Positions 15,747 to 26,062 of a stretch of 51,130 nucleotides of DNA are shown here, piece by piece (the stretch's first letter is position 1; the number at the start of each line of letters is the position of its first letter). The notes under the pieces are model-generated. The model was given only the letters and a program-made list of their open reading frames with translations, was not told where the DNA came from and did no database searches. The position numbers were made by a program, and so were the translations under genes. Origin of the DNA: Asticcacaulis aquaticus (GTDB taxonomy: Bacteria > Pseudomonadota > Alphaproteobacteria > Caulobacterales > Caulobacteraceae); NCBI RefSeq assembly GCF_028550415.1, contig NZ_JAQQKX010000020.1:1-51130 (forward strand), read 5' to 3'.

Positions 15747-16496
15747 TTACCGCCAGCCGGCGTCGATCCAGTAGCCGTGGCCGGTGCATAACGACGCATC
15801 GTCCGACGCCAGAAACAGCGCCAGAGACGCCACATGCTGCGGCTCGATGCGACCCTTGAGCGCCTGAGCGTCGACGATCTGTTTCTCGCCTTCCGGCGTG
15901 TACCACTTCATCTGGCGCGGGGTCTTGACGTTCCCCGGAATGATGGTCGTGACGCGGATATTGTCCGGCCCCAGTTCACGCGCCAGCGCCCGCGTCATGC
16001 CCTCGATCCCGGCCTTGGCGGTCTCATAAAGCGTCAGGTCTGGCAGACCCAGATGCCACGAAATCGAGCCGAAATTGATGATCGCCCCGCCACCAGCCGC
16101 CTTCATGCCCGGCGCCACGGCACGGGTGACCATCAGCATATGCTTGAGGTTGACGCCGATATTTTTATCGAAGAATTCCGAGGTGATCTCGTCCAGCGAA
16201 TGGCGGTCGTCACGCGCCGCATTGTTCATCAGGATCGTCACCGGCCCGTCCGCGACCACGGCCGCCAACACTTTCTCAAGCGTGGGGGTATCGGTCAGAT
16301 CGCACTTGTGGAACACCGGCGGCAGGCCGAGCACGCCGAGGTCGAGCGTAGAACTTACCTCGTCGACCAGATCGATGAAATGGACGCGCGCACCCTGATT
16401 GACGAAGGCCTTGACCAGCCCCGCACCGATCCCAGACCCCCCGCCGGTGATCAGAACCTTGCGCCCCTTGAGGCTCGGATAGATAGCAGACGACAT
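15747..16496 (-). CDS. xylB: NAD-dependent D-xylose 1-dehydrogenase
   Basis: A 249-residue SDR that oxidises D-xylose to xylonolactone, the first step of the Caulobacter (Weimberg) pathway. The N-terminus MSSAIYPSLKGRKVLITGGG, cofactor motif TGGGSGIG (17-24), NFGSISWHLGL with Ser144, YETAKAGIEG with Tyr157 and Lys161, and the ending SLCTGHGYWIDAGWR match the C. crescentus enzyme almost throughout. Length is within a residue or so of that enzyme. It starts 16 bp after the xylX stop, so the two are cotranscribed. In C. crescentus xylA separates xylX from xylB; here it does not. Confidence 0.93.
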   Translation of the reverse strand: MSSAIYPSLKGRKVLITGGGSGIGAGLVKAFVNQGARVHFIDLVDEVSSTLDLGVLGLPPVFHKCDLTDTPTLEKVLAAVVADGPVTILMNNAARDDRHSLDEITSEFFDKNIGVNLKHMLMVTRAVAPGMKAAGGGAIINFGSISWHLGLPDLTLYETAKAGIEGMTRALARELGPDNIRVTTIIPGNVKTPRQMKWYTPEGEKQIVDAQALKGRIEPQHVASLALFLASDDASLCTGHGYWIDAGWR

Positions 16497-16512
16497 TTAT
16501 AATTCTCTATTC

Positions 16513-17673
16513 TTAAGCAGCGTCTGCGCGGGCAGCGGCGGATTTCAGAAGGCCACGCTGGGCCAGATTTTGCATCAGGGCGACAATACCGAAGGTCCAG
16601 GCGCGGGCGTCCTTCGACGTGGTGACGCGGTTTTCCAGCTTGCCCAGCTTCGGCGTCGAGACCGAAACGACGTCACCGACCTTGTGCGTAAAGCCGCGGC
16701 CCGGCGTGTCGCGATCCTGGGTCGGCGCAAACAACGTCCCCAGCATCAGGACAAAACCGTCGGGATAGTGATGCTCGGACAAGGCCTGACGGATCAGTTC
16801 CAGCGGATCACGGCTAATCTGGTCCATCGAGGAGCGGCCCTCAAGGACATAGCCTTCCGGCCCGTCGATGCGCAGATCCAGCACGGCGGCGCGCACGTCA
16901 TCAAGGGTGAAATTATCGTCGAACAGGCGGATGAACGGCCCCAGCGCGCACGACGCATTATTGTCCTTGGCCTTACCCAGCAGCAGCGCCGAGCGGCCTT
17001 CGAAGCAGCGCAGATTGACGTCGTTACCCAGCGTCGCGCCCACGGCGCGGCCCTTCGGGTCCACCACCATCACGACTTCCGGTTCGGGGTTGTTCCACGT
17101 CGAATCCGAACGCACGCCGACCTCTTCACCCCAGCCGACCGAGGACAGGACCGGCGACTTGGTGAAGACCTCGGCGTCCGGGCCGATGGCGACCTCAAGG
17201 TACTGCGACCACAGGCCGTCCGTGATCAGGGCGTCTTTCAGCTTTGCCGCCGCATCCGTGCCCGGCACGACCGAACGGATATCGCCGCCAACGCGCGCCG
17301 CCAGATCGTCGCGGATGGCCTGAGCCTTGTTGAAATCGCCGCGGGCGCGCTCCTCGATGACGCGTTCGACCGCCGACACGGCGAAGGTCACACCCGCCGC
17401 CTTGACCACCTGAAGATCGATCGGCGACAAAAGCGCGCTCTCGCCTTCCCACACCTTGTTGAAGGTAAAATCGTCCAGCGAACCGAGCGATTTGCCGCCA
17501 GATGCCACGCCGGTTTCCGGCCAAACGGCCAGAAGCTGCGCCACAGTCGGCGCCACGGCGCTCATGTCGAATACCTCGCCGTTTTTCACCAGGACCGGCG
17601 TCGGCCCTTCCGGCAGAAGAAAACGACCCACCAATGTGGCGCTGCGCCAATCTTCGGGCAGAAAGTCGGTCAT
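16513..17673 (-). CDS. xylX: 2-keto-3-deoxy-D-xylonate dehydratase, FAH superfamily
   Basis: A 386-residue fumarylacetoacetate-hydrolase-fold enzyme that dehydrates 2-keto-3-deoxy-pentonate to 2-oxoglutarate semialdehyde. FLPEDWRSATLVGR, GVTFAVSAVERVIEERARGD, LWSQYLEVAIGPDAEVFTK, WNNPEPEVV, SALLLGKAKDNNASCA and QDRDTPGRGFTHKVGD match Caulobacter XylX very closely. It is distinct from the shorter FAH hydrolase that cleaves diketo-deoxyfuconate, so it should not be taken as the missing last fucose enzyme. It leads the xylX-xylB-xylC operon; the upstream gap carries a XylR-type operator. L-arabinose-derived 2-keto-3-deoxy-L-arabinonate is an equally possible substrate in this family. Confidence 0.9.
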   Translation of the reverse strand: MTDFLPEDWRSATLVGRFLLPEGPTPVLVKNGEVFDMSAVAPTVAQLLAVWPETGVASGGKSLGSLDDFTFNKVWEGESALLSPIDLQVVKAAGVTFAVSAVERVIEERARGDFNKAQAIRDDLAARVGGDIRSVVPGTDAAAKLKDALITDGLWSQYLEVAIGPDAEVFTKSPVLSSVGWGEEVGVRSDSTWNNPEPEVVMVVDPKGRAVGATLGNDVNLRCFEGRSALLLGKAKDNNASCALGPFIRLFDDNFTLDDVRAAVLDLRIDGPEGYVLEGRSSMDQISRDPLELIRQALSEHHYPDGFVLMLGTLFAPTQDRDTPGRGFTHKVGDVVSVSTPKLGKLENRVTTSKDARAWTFGIVALMQNLAQRGLLKSAAARADAA

Positions 17674-17838
17674 GATTTAAAGACTCACCTGTTCAATGGG
17701 TTTAACCCTTTGCCGTGTCAGTTCAGGCATAGGGGAAACAACGATTTCAACTCGACCTGTATGTGCCTGATGCTCCACAAAACACCGGGCTTATAATTGT
17801 GTCCATCCCTGCCCCCTACCAAAGTCGTAGATACGCAT

Positions 17839-17852
17839 TGATAGCGCTACCA
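17839..17852. promoter_or_regulatory. LacI/XylR-type operator
   Basis: TGATAGCGCTACCA has the TAGCGCTA core that I recall from the Caulobacter xylose-inducible promoter operator, where the XylR repressor binds. It lies about 165 bp upstream of the xylX start and the repressor gene is adjacent. The match to the Caulobacter motif is from memory. Confidence 0.7.
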
Positions 17853-17905
17853 TTTTCAGGCCGCAGCCGCCTTGTCAAGCCCTTACATTCTTTATCACAC
17901 AAATT

Positions 17906-18010
17906 AGAGTGCGTTCCCAAAAGCACCTGACGGCTTTTTGGAACAAAAGCATAACAAAACAACAGATTAACAAAAATTTCGATCTGTTTGGATCGGAAAT
18001 GCGCTTTACG
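17906..18010. repeat. Interspersed palindromic repeat, degenerate copy C
   Basis: On the minus strand it reads AAAGCGCATTTCCGATCC..., pairs internally around GATC, passes an AT-rich spacer and ends in GGGAACGCACTCT. This is the same two-hairpin plan as the copies at 1128 and 42978, with many changes. It ends directly at the regulator stop codon. Confidence 0.6.
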
Positions 18011-19075
18011 CTATTCGGTCGTCGATGCCTCGCCCAGAGGGGCCGAAGACTGACGCTCGACGATGGAGAAATCGCGAATTTCATGCACCGGCGCATAGGT
18101 CTGACCCGCGCGACGAGTCTTGATCTGGTCCAGCAGCAGCTTCAGTGCCAGCGCCGCCATGTCCGAAATCGGCTGACGCACGGTGGTCAGTTCCGGCCAC
18201 ACTGACGACGCCATGGAGGTGTCATCGAAACCGACGATCGTCACATCGCGCGGCACATCGAGGCCCAGACGATGCGCCGTCGCCACGGCCCCGGCCGCCA
18301 TGTCGTCGTTCGAGGCAAAGACCGCCGTAGGGCGATCGGCGCGCACCAACAGGGTTTCAGCCGCATCGAATCCCGACCGGTAGGTGAAGTACCCCTGCCC
18401 GACCAGCGTCTCCTCGGCCATGAGTCCCGCCTTGGCCAGGGCAGCGACATAGCCTTCGTAACGTAGCTGGCTGTAATAGGAGTTCGGGTTGCCCTTGATG
18501 AAGCCGATCCGCCGATGGCCCAGTTGGATCAGGCGCGATGTCATGGCGAAGGCCGCCTTGAAGTCGTCGACGCTGACCGACGGGGCGTCGGGCGATGGCC
18601 GCGACGTGGCCACGCCGACGAATGGCAGCTTCATGTCCTTGAGCGCCTTGGCGACCCGCGACGAGTCCGACAGCGGTGGCGGCAGAACGACACCGTCGAC
18701 ACCCGTCGCCTTCAGCTTGTCCAGCACATCCGCCACGCCCTCAGGGCCGTCGCAGCTTTCGATGGTGAGCTGACACCCGCTTTGCGAGCTTTGTTCGAGG
18801 ATGCCGAGCAGAAGTTCCGACAGGAACGACATCGACGGGTTGGAATAGATCAGAGCAATGCGAGACGAATCCTGCGACGCCAGCGAACGGGCGGCCAGAT
18901 TGGGCGTATAGTTCAGTGCCTCGACCGCCTCCATCACCTTCTGGCGGGTTTCTTCACGGACGTTCTTTTCGCCGTTGATGACGCGCGACACGGTCATCGG
19001 CGACACGCCGACGTGGCGGGCGACATCATGAATGGTAACGATATTACCGCCCCGGCGGCTGACCTTACGCGCCAA
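18011..19075 (-). CDS. xylR: LacI-family repressor of the xylose genes (XylR-like)
   Basis: A 354-residue LacI/GalR regulator. The helix-turn-helix and hinge are seen in VTIHDVARHVGVSPMTVSRV (about residues 13-33), followed by a periplasmic-binding-protein-like effector domain with ALIYSNPSMSFLSELL, HRRIGFIKGNPNSYYS, FASNDDMAAGA and IVGFDDTSMASSVWPELTTV. It resembles Caulobacter XylR, which represses until xylose binds. The operator-like site downstream of its gene and upstream of xylX supports this. It is divergent from the GH43 gene and may control both directions. Confidence 0.85.
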   Translation of the reverse strand: MARKVSRRGGNIVTIHDVARHVGVSPMTVSRVINGEKNVREETRQKVMEAVEALNYTPNLAARSLASQDSSRIALIYSNPSMSFLSELLLGILEQSSQSGCQLTIESCDGPEGVADVLDKLKATGVDGVVLPPPLSDSSRVAKALKDMKLPFVGVATSRPSPDAPSVSVDDFKAAFAMTSRLIQLGHRRIGFIKGNPNSYYSQLRYEGYVAALAKAGLMAEETLVGQGYFTYRSGFDAAETLLVRADRPTAVFASNDDMAAGAVATAHRLGLDVPRDVTIVGFDDTSMASSVWPELTTVRQPISDMAALALKLLLDQIKTRRAGQTYAPVHEIRDFSIVERQSSAPLGEASTTE

Positions 19076-19189
19076 TGGCCCGATCCTCTTTTTTCAACGA
19101 CCGTAAGCGAGGCGTGATTCGCCTGCGGCTCCGGCCGAATTTCGGAGTTATAGTCGCATATTCAATATAATGGCGTAAAGAGCCACGAT

Positions 19190-19213
19190 TTTATTTTCAC
19201 ATATGAAAATAAA
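19190..19213. promoter_or_regulatory. Perfect inverted repeat between xylR and GH43 gene
   Basis: TTTATTTTCA (19190-19199) and TGAAAATAAA (19204-19213) flank CATA. The site lies in the 221-bp divergent region, 115 bp from the regulator start and 83 bp from the GH43 start. It is a plausible operator; its sequence differs from the TAGCGCTA site, so it may serve another regulator. Confidence 0.45.
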
Positions 19214-19296
19214 GCCATTTATGAAATCCTCTGTCTTTTTGACGCGCCGGATTCAGGTGGGCGCCGACGTTATACCACGGATACACAAGGATATTC

Positions 19297-20334
19297 ATGA
19301 GCACTCGCCGCACCCTTCTGCATATGGCCGCCGCCCTGGCTGTGCCGTCCACCCTCACCACATCCCTGGTTGCGCAGGACACGGCGCCCCTGACCCTGCC
19401 CGACATGCCGCTGCACGATCCATGGATCGTCGCCGACGCGGCGCCCCGAACCTATTATCTTTATACCTCCAACCGCGAGCGCATGTCGGGTCAGAAGGGC
19501 ATCGGCATCATGGCCTATCGCTCGCACGACCTGATCCACTGGACGAAGCCGTCCGTCGTGTTCACCCTGCCCGACACGATCTGGGCCAATGCCGGGGCGT
19601 GGGCCCCCGAAGTGCATTCTTGGCAAGGGAAATATTATCTGTTCGTCACCCTGCATAACGAACAGATGCCCCTGCCCGGCAGCACGTCCGCGAAACCGCT
19701 CTATCGCCGTGGCACCGTTCTGGGCGTCGCTGACACGCCCGCCGGACCGTTCACGCTGGTCCGCGACGGTGAGCCGGTGGCCTCGAAGGACCTGATGACG
19801 CTCGATGGCACGCTGTATGTCGATCCGAAGGGCGAGCCGTGGATGGTCTTTGCTCACGAATGGATTCAGACCGGCGTCGGCACGATGGAGGCCCTGCCGC
19901 TCAATGCCGATCTGTCGGCCAAGGGGCCGCCCAAAACCCTGTTCAAGGGTTCCGCCTCGCCGTGGGCCGTGCCGCAGCAGGGGACGAATGTCGTCACCGA
20001 CGGTCCGGAACTGTACCGCACGTCGGACGGCGCTCTGATGATGCTGTGGTCCAGCTGGGGCAAGGATGGCTATATCCAGACCCTGGCGCGGTCGAAGTCG
20101 GGTGACCTCTTCGGACCGTGGGAACAACTACCGATGCTGCTGGATAAGGGCTCCGGCCACGGCATGCTGTTCAAGACCTTCGATGGTCAACTGATGCTGA
20201 TTGTCCACCGCCCGTTCAAGAACGCCCGCGGCTATCTTTACGAGGTGCGCGACACCGGCATGTCCATTGAACTGATCCGGCAACGGACCGACCTCGATTT
20301 CGACAAGACGCCGCTCGCCCCGTTTAAACCGTAA
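19297..20334 (+). CDS. Secreted glycoside hydrolase family 43 protein
   Basis: A 345-residue five-bladed propeller glycosidase. GH43 enzymes cleave arabinan, xylan or arabinoxylan side chains. The N-terminus MSTRRTLLHMAAALAVPSTL carries a twin-arginine and a hydrophobic core, so Tat or Sec export is likely. The catalytic base is probably Asp41 in LHDPWIVAD; GAWAPEVHSW and GHGMLF are further family motifs. The ATG at 19297 follows AAGGATA. Its divergent position from the xylose repressor suggests that it feeds pentoses into the xylX-B-C pathway. The exact substrate is not determined. Confidence 0.83.
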   Translation: MSTRRTLLHMAAALAVPSTLTTSLVAQDTAPLTLPDMPLHDPWIVADAAPRTYYLYTSNRERMSGQKGIGIMAYRSHDLIHWTKPSVVFTLPDTIWANAGAWAPEVHSWQGKYYLFVTLHNEQMPLPGSTSAKPLYRRGTVLGVADTPAGPFTLVRDGEPVASKDLMTLDGTLYVDPKGEPWMVFAHEWIQTGVGTMEALPLNADLSAKGPPKTLFKGSASPWAVPQQGTNVVTDGPELYRTSDGALMMLWSSWGKDGYIQTLARSKSGDLFGPWEQLPMLLDKGSGHGMLFKTFDGQLMLIVHRPFKNARGYLYEVRDTGMSIELIRQRTDLDFDKTPLAPFKP

Positions 20335-20414
20335 CCGGATTCGAAATCCTGACTGGCGAAACGGGCAAAACATGGTTAATAAGCGTTAACAAAAGCAACG
20401 GGAAACGCACCGAT

Positions 20415-20555
20415 ATGCCCGAGACCCTCACCGCCTATAAGTCCGCCTTGCGTGCCTACCTGGCGGCCGTGGAGGTCAGGCCGCAGCCACCGCGCAAGGC
20501 TTTCGATGTCTATGCCTGGCTCGGCATGGACCGGAACGGGCAGCTCAGACGCTAA
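20415..20555 (+). CDS. Possible 46-residue small protein
   Basis: An ATG-initiated frame of 46 codons (starting MPETLTAYKSALRAYLAA, ending GQLRR) with acceptable Caulobacter-like codon use. CGGGAAACG lies 15-20 bases upstream as a weak ribosome binding site. It matches no family I know. Its stop overlaps that of the opposite small gene. It could be a remnant or chance frame. Confidence 0.35.
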   Translation: MPETLTAYKSALRAYLAAVEVRPQPPRKAFDVYAWLGMDRNGQLRR

Positions 20556-20740
20556 ACCGGGTACTGATAAACAAGCTGCTGGCTTTTCATGTCGTAGATG
20601 CGCACCTGCGTCGCCCCGTGCCAGCGACCATGCGCCGGCAGGTGATTCTTCGCGTGGTCGATAGCCAGTGTCAGGTCCGAACCCCACGGCACCGAGGTCA
20701 CTTCGGTCTCTTCGGCGGTCAGAAAGAAGATGCGATACAT
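20552..20740 (-). CDS. Small conserved-looking hypothetical protein
   Basis: A 62-residue protein beginning MYRIFFLTAEETEVTSVPWG and ending in a beta-rich QVRIYDMKSQQLVYQYPV. The ATG has CGGAG about eight bases upstream. The composition, with alternating hydrophobic strands and no signal peptide, looks like a small cytosolic alpha/beta protein. I do not recognise a family. The stop codon overlaps the tail of the 46-codon frame on the other strand. The gene lies between GH43 and carA, with which it has no clear link. Confidence 0.55.
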   Translation of the reverse strand: MYRIFFLTAEETEVTSVPWGSDLTLAIDHAKNHLPAHGRWHGATQVRIYDMKSQQLVYQYPV

Positions 20741-21005
20741 AGGCGCTCCGTTGCAGGCAGATTTATGATCTGTGCCCCCCGCCTCAAAAGCCTTTGAGAA
20801 AGTGTGACTAAGTGGCGGCGAAATGCAGCCGCAATGAGGCGAAGGACCGCCTTTTCCCCACCTCTGTAATTATCGCTTACATGCGATCTGCAATCGTGAC
20901 CGAAAACTTAAGATTGGTCATTGACCCCCCGGGCTCAAATCCCTATGTGTGCCGCCGTTTATCCGCAAGCCTGCCCGACCTTTGCCCTTCACAGGAGTTT
21001 TCACC

Positions 21006-22178
21006 ATGACTGATCTATTACCCGGCGTTACGGCGGTTCTGGTTCTGGCCGACGGCACCGTGTTTCAGGGCATCGGCTGCGGCGCCACCGGCGATGCGCT
21101 GGGTGAGGTCTGTTTCAACACAGCCATGACCGGCTATCAGGAAATCCTCACCGACCCGTCCTATATGGACCAGATCGTCGCCTTCACCTTCCCACACGTC
21201 GGTAATGTCGGCGTCAATCCGGAAGACGTCGAGCAGTTGGGGGACGACCCCAAGCGCGCGGCCAAGGGTGCGATCTTCCGCGACGTGCCGACCCCGCCCG
21301 CCAACTGGCGCTCGGCGATGAGCTTCAACGACTGGATGGCCTCGCGCGGCGTGGTCGGTCTGGCCGGGATCGACACGCGCGCCCTGACCAAGCGCATCCG
21401 TGAAAAGGGTATGCCGCACGGCGTCATCGCCCACGATCCGGAAGGCAAGTTCGACATCGCCGCCTTGACGAAGAAGGCCGCCGACTGGGCGGGCCTCGTC
21501 GGGCTCGATCTGGCGCTCGACGCCACCTCGGCGCAGTCCTCGACCTACACCTCGGATCTGTGGAAATGGGCCGAAGGTCATAAGGACGGCCAGAAAAAAG
21601 ATTTCAACGTCGTCGTCATCGACTACGGCGTCAAGCAGAACATCCTGCGCGCCCTGATCAGCGTTGGTGCAAGCGTAAAGATCGTCCCGGCCAAGACCAC
21701 CGCCGAAGAGATTCTGGCGATGAAGCCCGATGGCGTCCTGCTGTCGAACGGCCCCGGCGATCCGGCGGCCACGGGTGCCTACGCCGTGCCGGAAATCAAA
21801 AAACTGGTCGATGCTGGACTGCCGGTGTTCGGCATCTGCCTCGGCCACCAGATGCTGGCCCTCGCTTTGGGTGCGAAGACCGTCAAGATGGAACAGGGGC
21901 ACCACGGTGCCAACCATCCGGTCAAGGACGTCACGACGAACAAGGTCGAGATCGTCTCGATGAACCACGGCTTCGCAGTCGATCGCGACTCGCTGCCCGA
22001 AGGCGTGGTCGAAACGCACGTCTCGCTGTTCGACGGCACCAACTGCGGCATCGCTCTGGCGAATGCGCCGGTATTCAGCGTCCAGCACCACCCCGAAGCC
22101 TCGCCCGGCCCGGTCGATTCGCTCTATCTGTTCGAGCGCTTCGCCCAGCACATGCGCGACGCGAAGGTAAGTGCTTAA
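21006..22178 (+). CDS. carA: Carbamoyl-phosphate synthase small (glutaminase) subunit
   Basis: A 390-residue glutamine amidotransferase subunit that supplies ammonia to CarB for carbamoyl phosphate, used for arginine and pyrimidines. The N-terminal CPSase domain has [18 protein letters not shown]; the class I glutaminase domain has the nucleophile in [10 protein letters not shown] and the His/Glu pair in [10 protein letters not shown] chose the ATG at 21006 with CAGGAG nine bases upstream; the longer frame adds 19 unlikely residues. carB follows 406 bp later, an unusually large gap filled by a REP-like element. Confidence 0.96.
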   Translation: MTDLLPGVTAVLVLADGTVFQGIGCGATGDALGEVCFNTAMTGYQEILTDPSYMDQIVAFTFPHVGNVGVNPEDVEQLGDDPKRAAKGAIFRDVPTPPANWRSAMSFNDWMASRGVVGLAGIDTRALTKRIREKGMPHGVIAHDPEGKFDIAALTKKAADWAGLVGLDLALDATSAQSSTYTSDLWKWAEGHKDGQKKDFNVVVIDYGVKQNILRALISVGASVKIVPAKTTAEEILAMKPDGVLLSNGPGDPAATGAYAVPEIKKLVDAGLPVFGICLGHQMLALALGAKTVKMEQGHHGANHPVKDVTTNKVEIVSMNHGFAVDRDSLPEGVVETHVSLFDGTNCGIALANAPVFSVQHHPEASPGPVDSLYLFERFAQHMRDAKVSA

Positions 22179-22190
22179 ATCCTCGCTTTT

Positions 22191-22372
22191 TATACCTCCC
22201 CAACTTGTTGGGGAGGGGGACCGCACGACGCTTGCGTAGCAAGCTAGATGCGGTGGTGGGGGTTCTTGCTTTCTTTAACGCACGACCGTGGCTACTGAAA
22301 CTCCGAAAGACACCCCACCACCCCGCCCTCCGGGCGCGGTCCCCCTCCCCGCACTGAAGTGCAGGGAGGTAT
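22191..22372. repeat. REP-like palindromic element R3 between carA and carB
   Basis: The element starts TATACCTCCCCAACTTGTTG, where CCCCAAC and GTTGGGG pair, continues with GGGGACCGC and a GCTTGCGTAGCAAGC hairpin and a GGTGGTGGGG block, and ends with the inverted counterpart (CACCACCCCGCC, GCGGTCCCCCTCCCC, GGGAGGTATG). The ends are inverted repeats of each other, as in paired REP units or a BIME. Confidence 0.85.
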
Positions 22373-22584
22373 GAAAAGGCATAGATTTCACCGTGCTTCC
22401 GAGTGTGGGAAAAGATGTTCAAATTCGCACTTGCATCCCCTGCCTTAAGCCTCTAAAGCACCCGCTTAGCCTGAAAATATAATGAGAGCTTAACAGCTCA
22501 CACCCTCACCGGACAGCCGCGCCTTGCGCGCTGCCCGAAACTTACCGCGCGCGATAGACGCACATAAAGACGAGAGACCGAGAC

Positions 22585-25884
<3,300 letters not shown>

Positions 25885-25906
25885 GCCGCCCTCAAAGCTC
25901 TGCCCC

Positions 25907-25941
25907 ATACCTCCCCGACACAATCGGGGAGGTATATTTTT
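25907..25941 (+). terminator. Intrinsic terminator after carB (REP-like R4)
   Basis: ATACCTCCCCGA (25907-25918) pairs with TCGGGGAGGTAT (25924-25935) around CACAA and is followed by ATTTTTG. It uses the same CCTCCCC/GGGGAGG stem as the longer REP-like elements and appears to be one that works as the carB terminator. Confidence 0.75.
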
Positions 25942-26062
25942 GTCGGCCGCCCGAATTTTGCCCTCTTTTAACGTTTGATCACGCAACTTGTGATGCGCAC
26001 CGATTTCGCTATGATGCGCCGCACCTATCCCTTTTTATTTCCGATAGAGCCACACGTCCCGC

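Larger units (their letters stand above)
17674..18010. promoter_or_regulatory. xylX promoter region with repeat, downstream of xylR
   Basis: This 337-bp gap separates the LacI-type gene from xylX on the same strand. It contains a XylR-like operator (17839-17852) and a degenerate palindromic repeat (17906-18010) that abuts the regulator stop codon. No gene is visible. Confidence 0.65.

Noticed and set aside
14746-15906. 386-codon version of xylC with a long N-terminal extension
   Set aside because: The extra part runs through a REP-like element and into xylB; the ATG at 15642 gives the family N-terminus.
16513-17673. FAH protein as the final hydrolase of the fucose pathway
   Set aside because: Length and sequence match Caulobacter XylX (pentonate dehydratase) and it heads the xylose operon, not the fucose operon.
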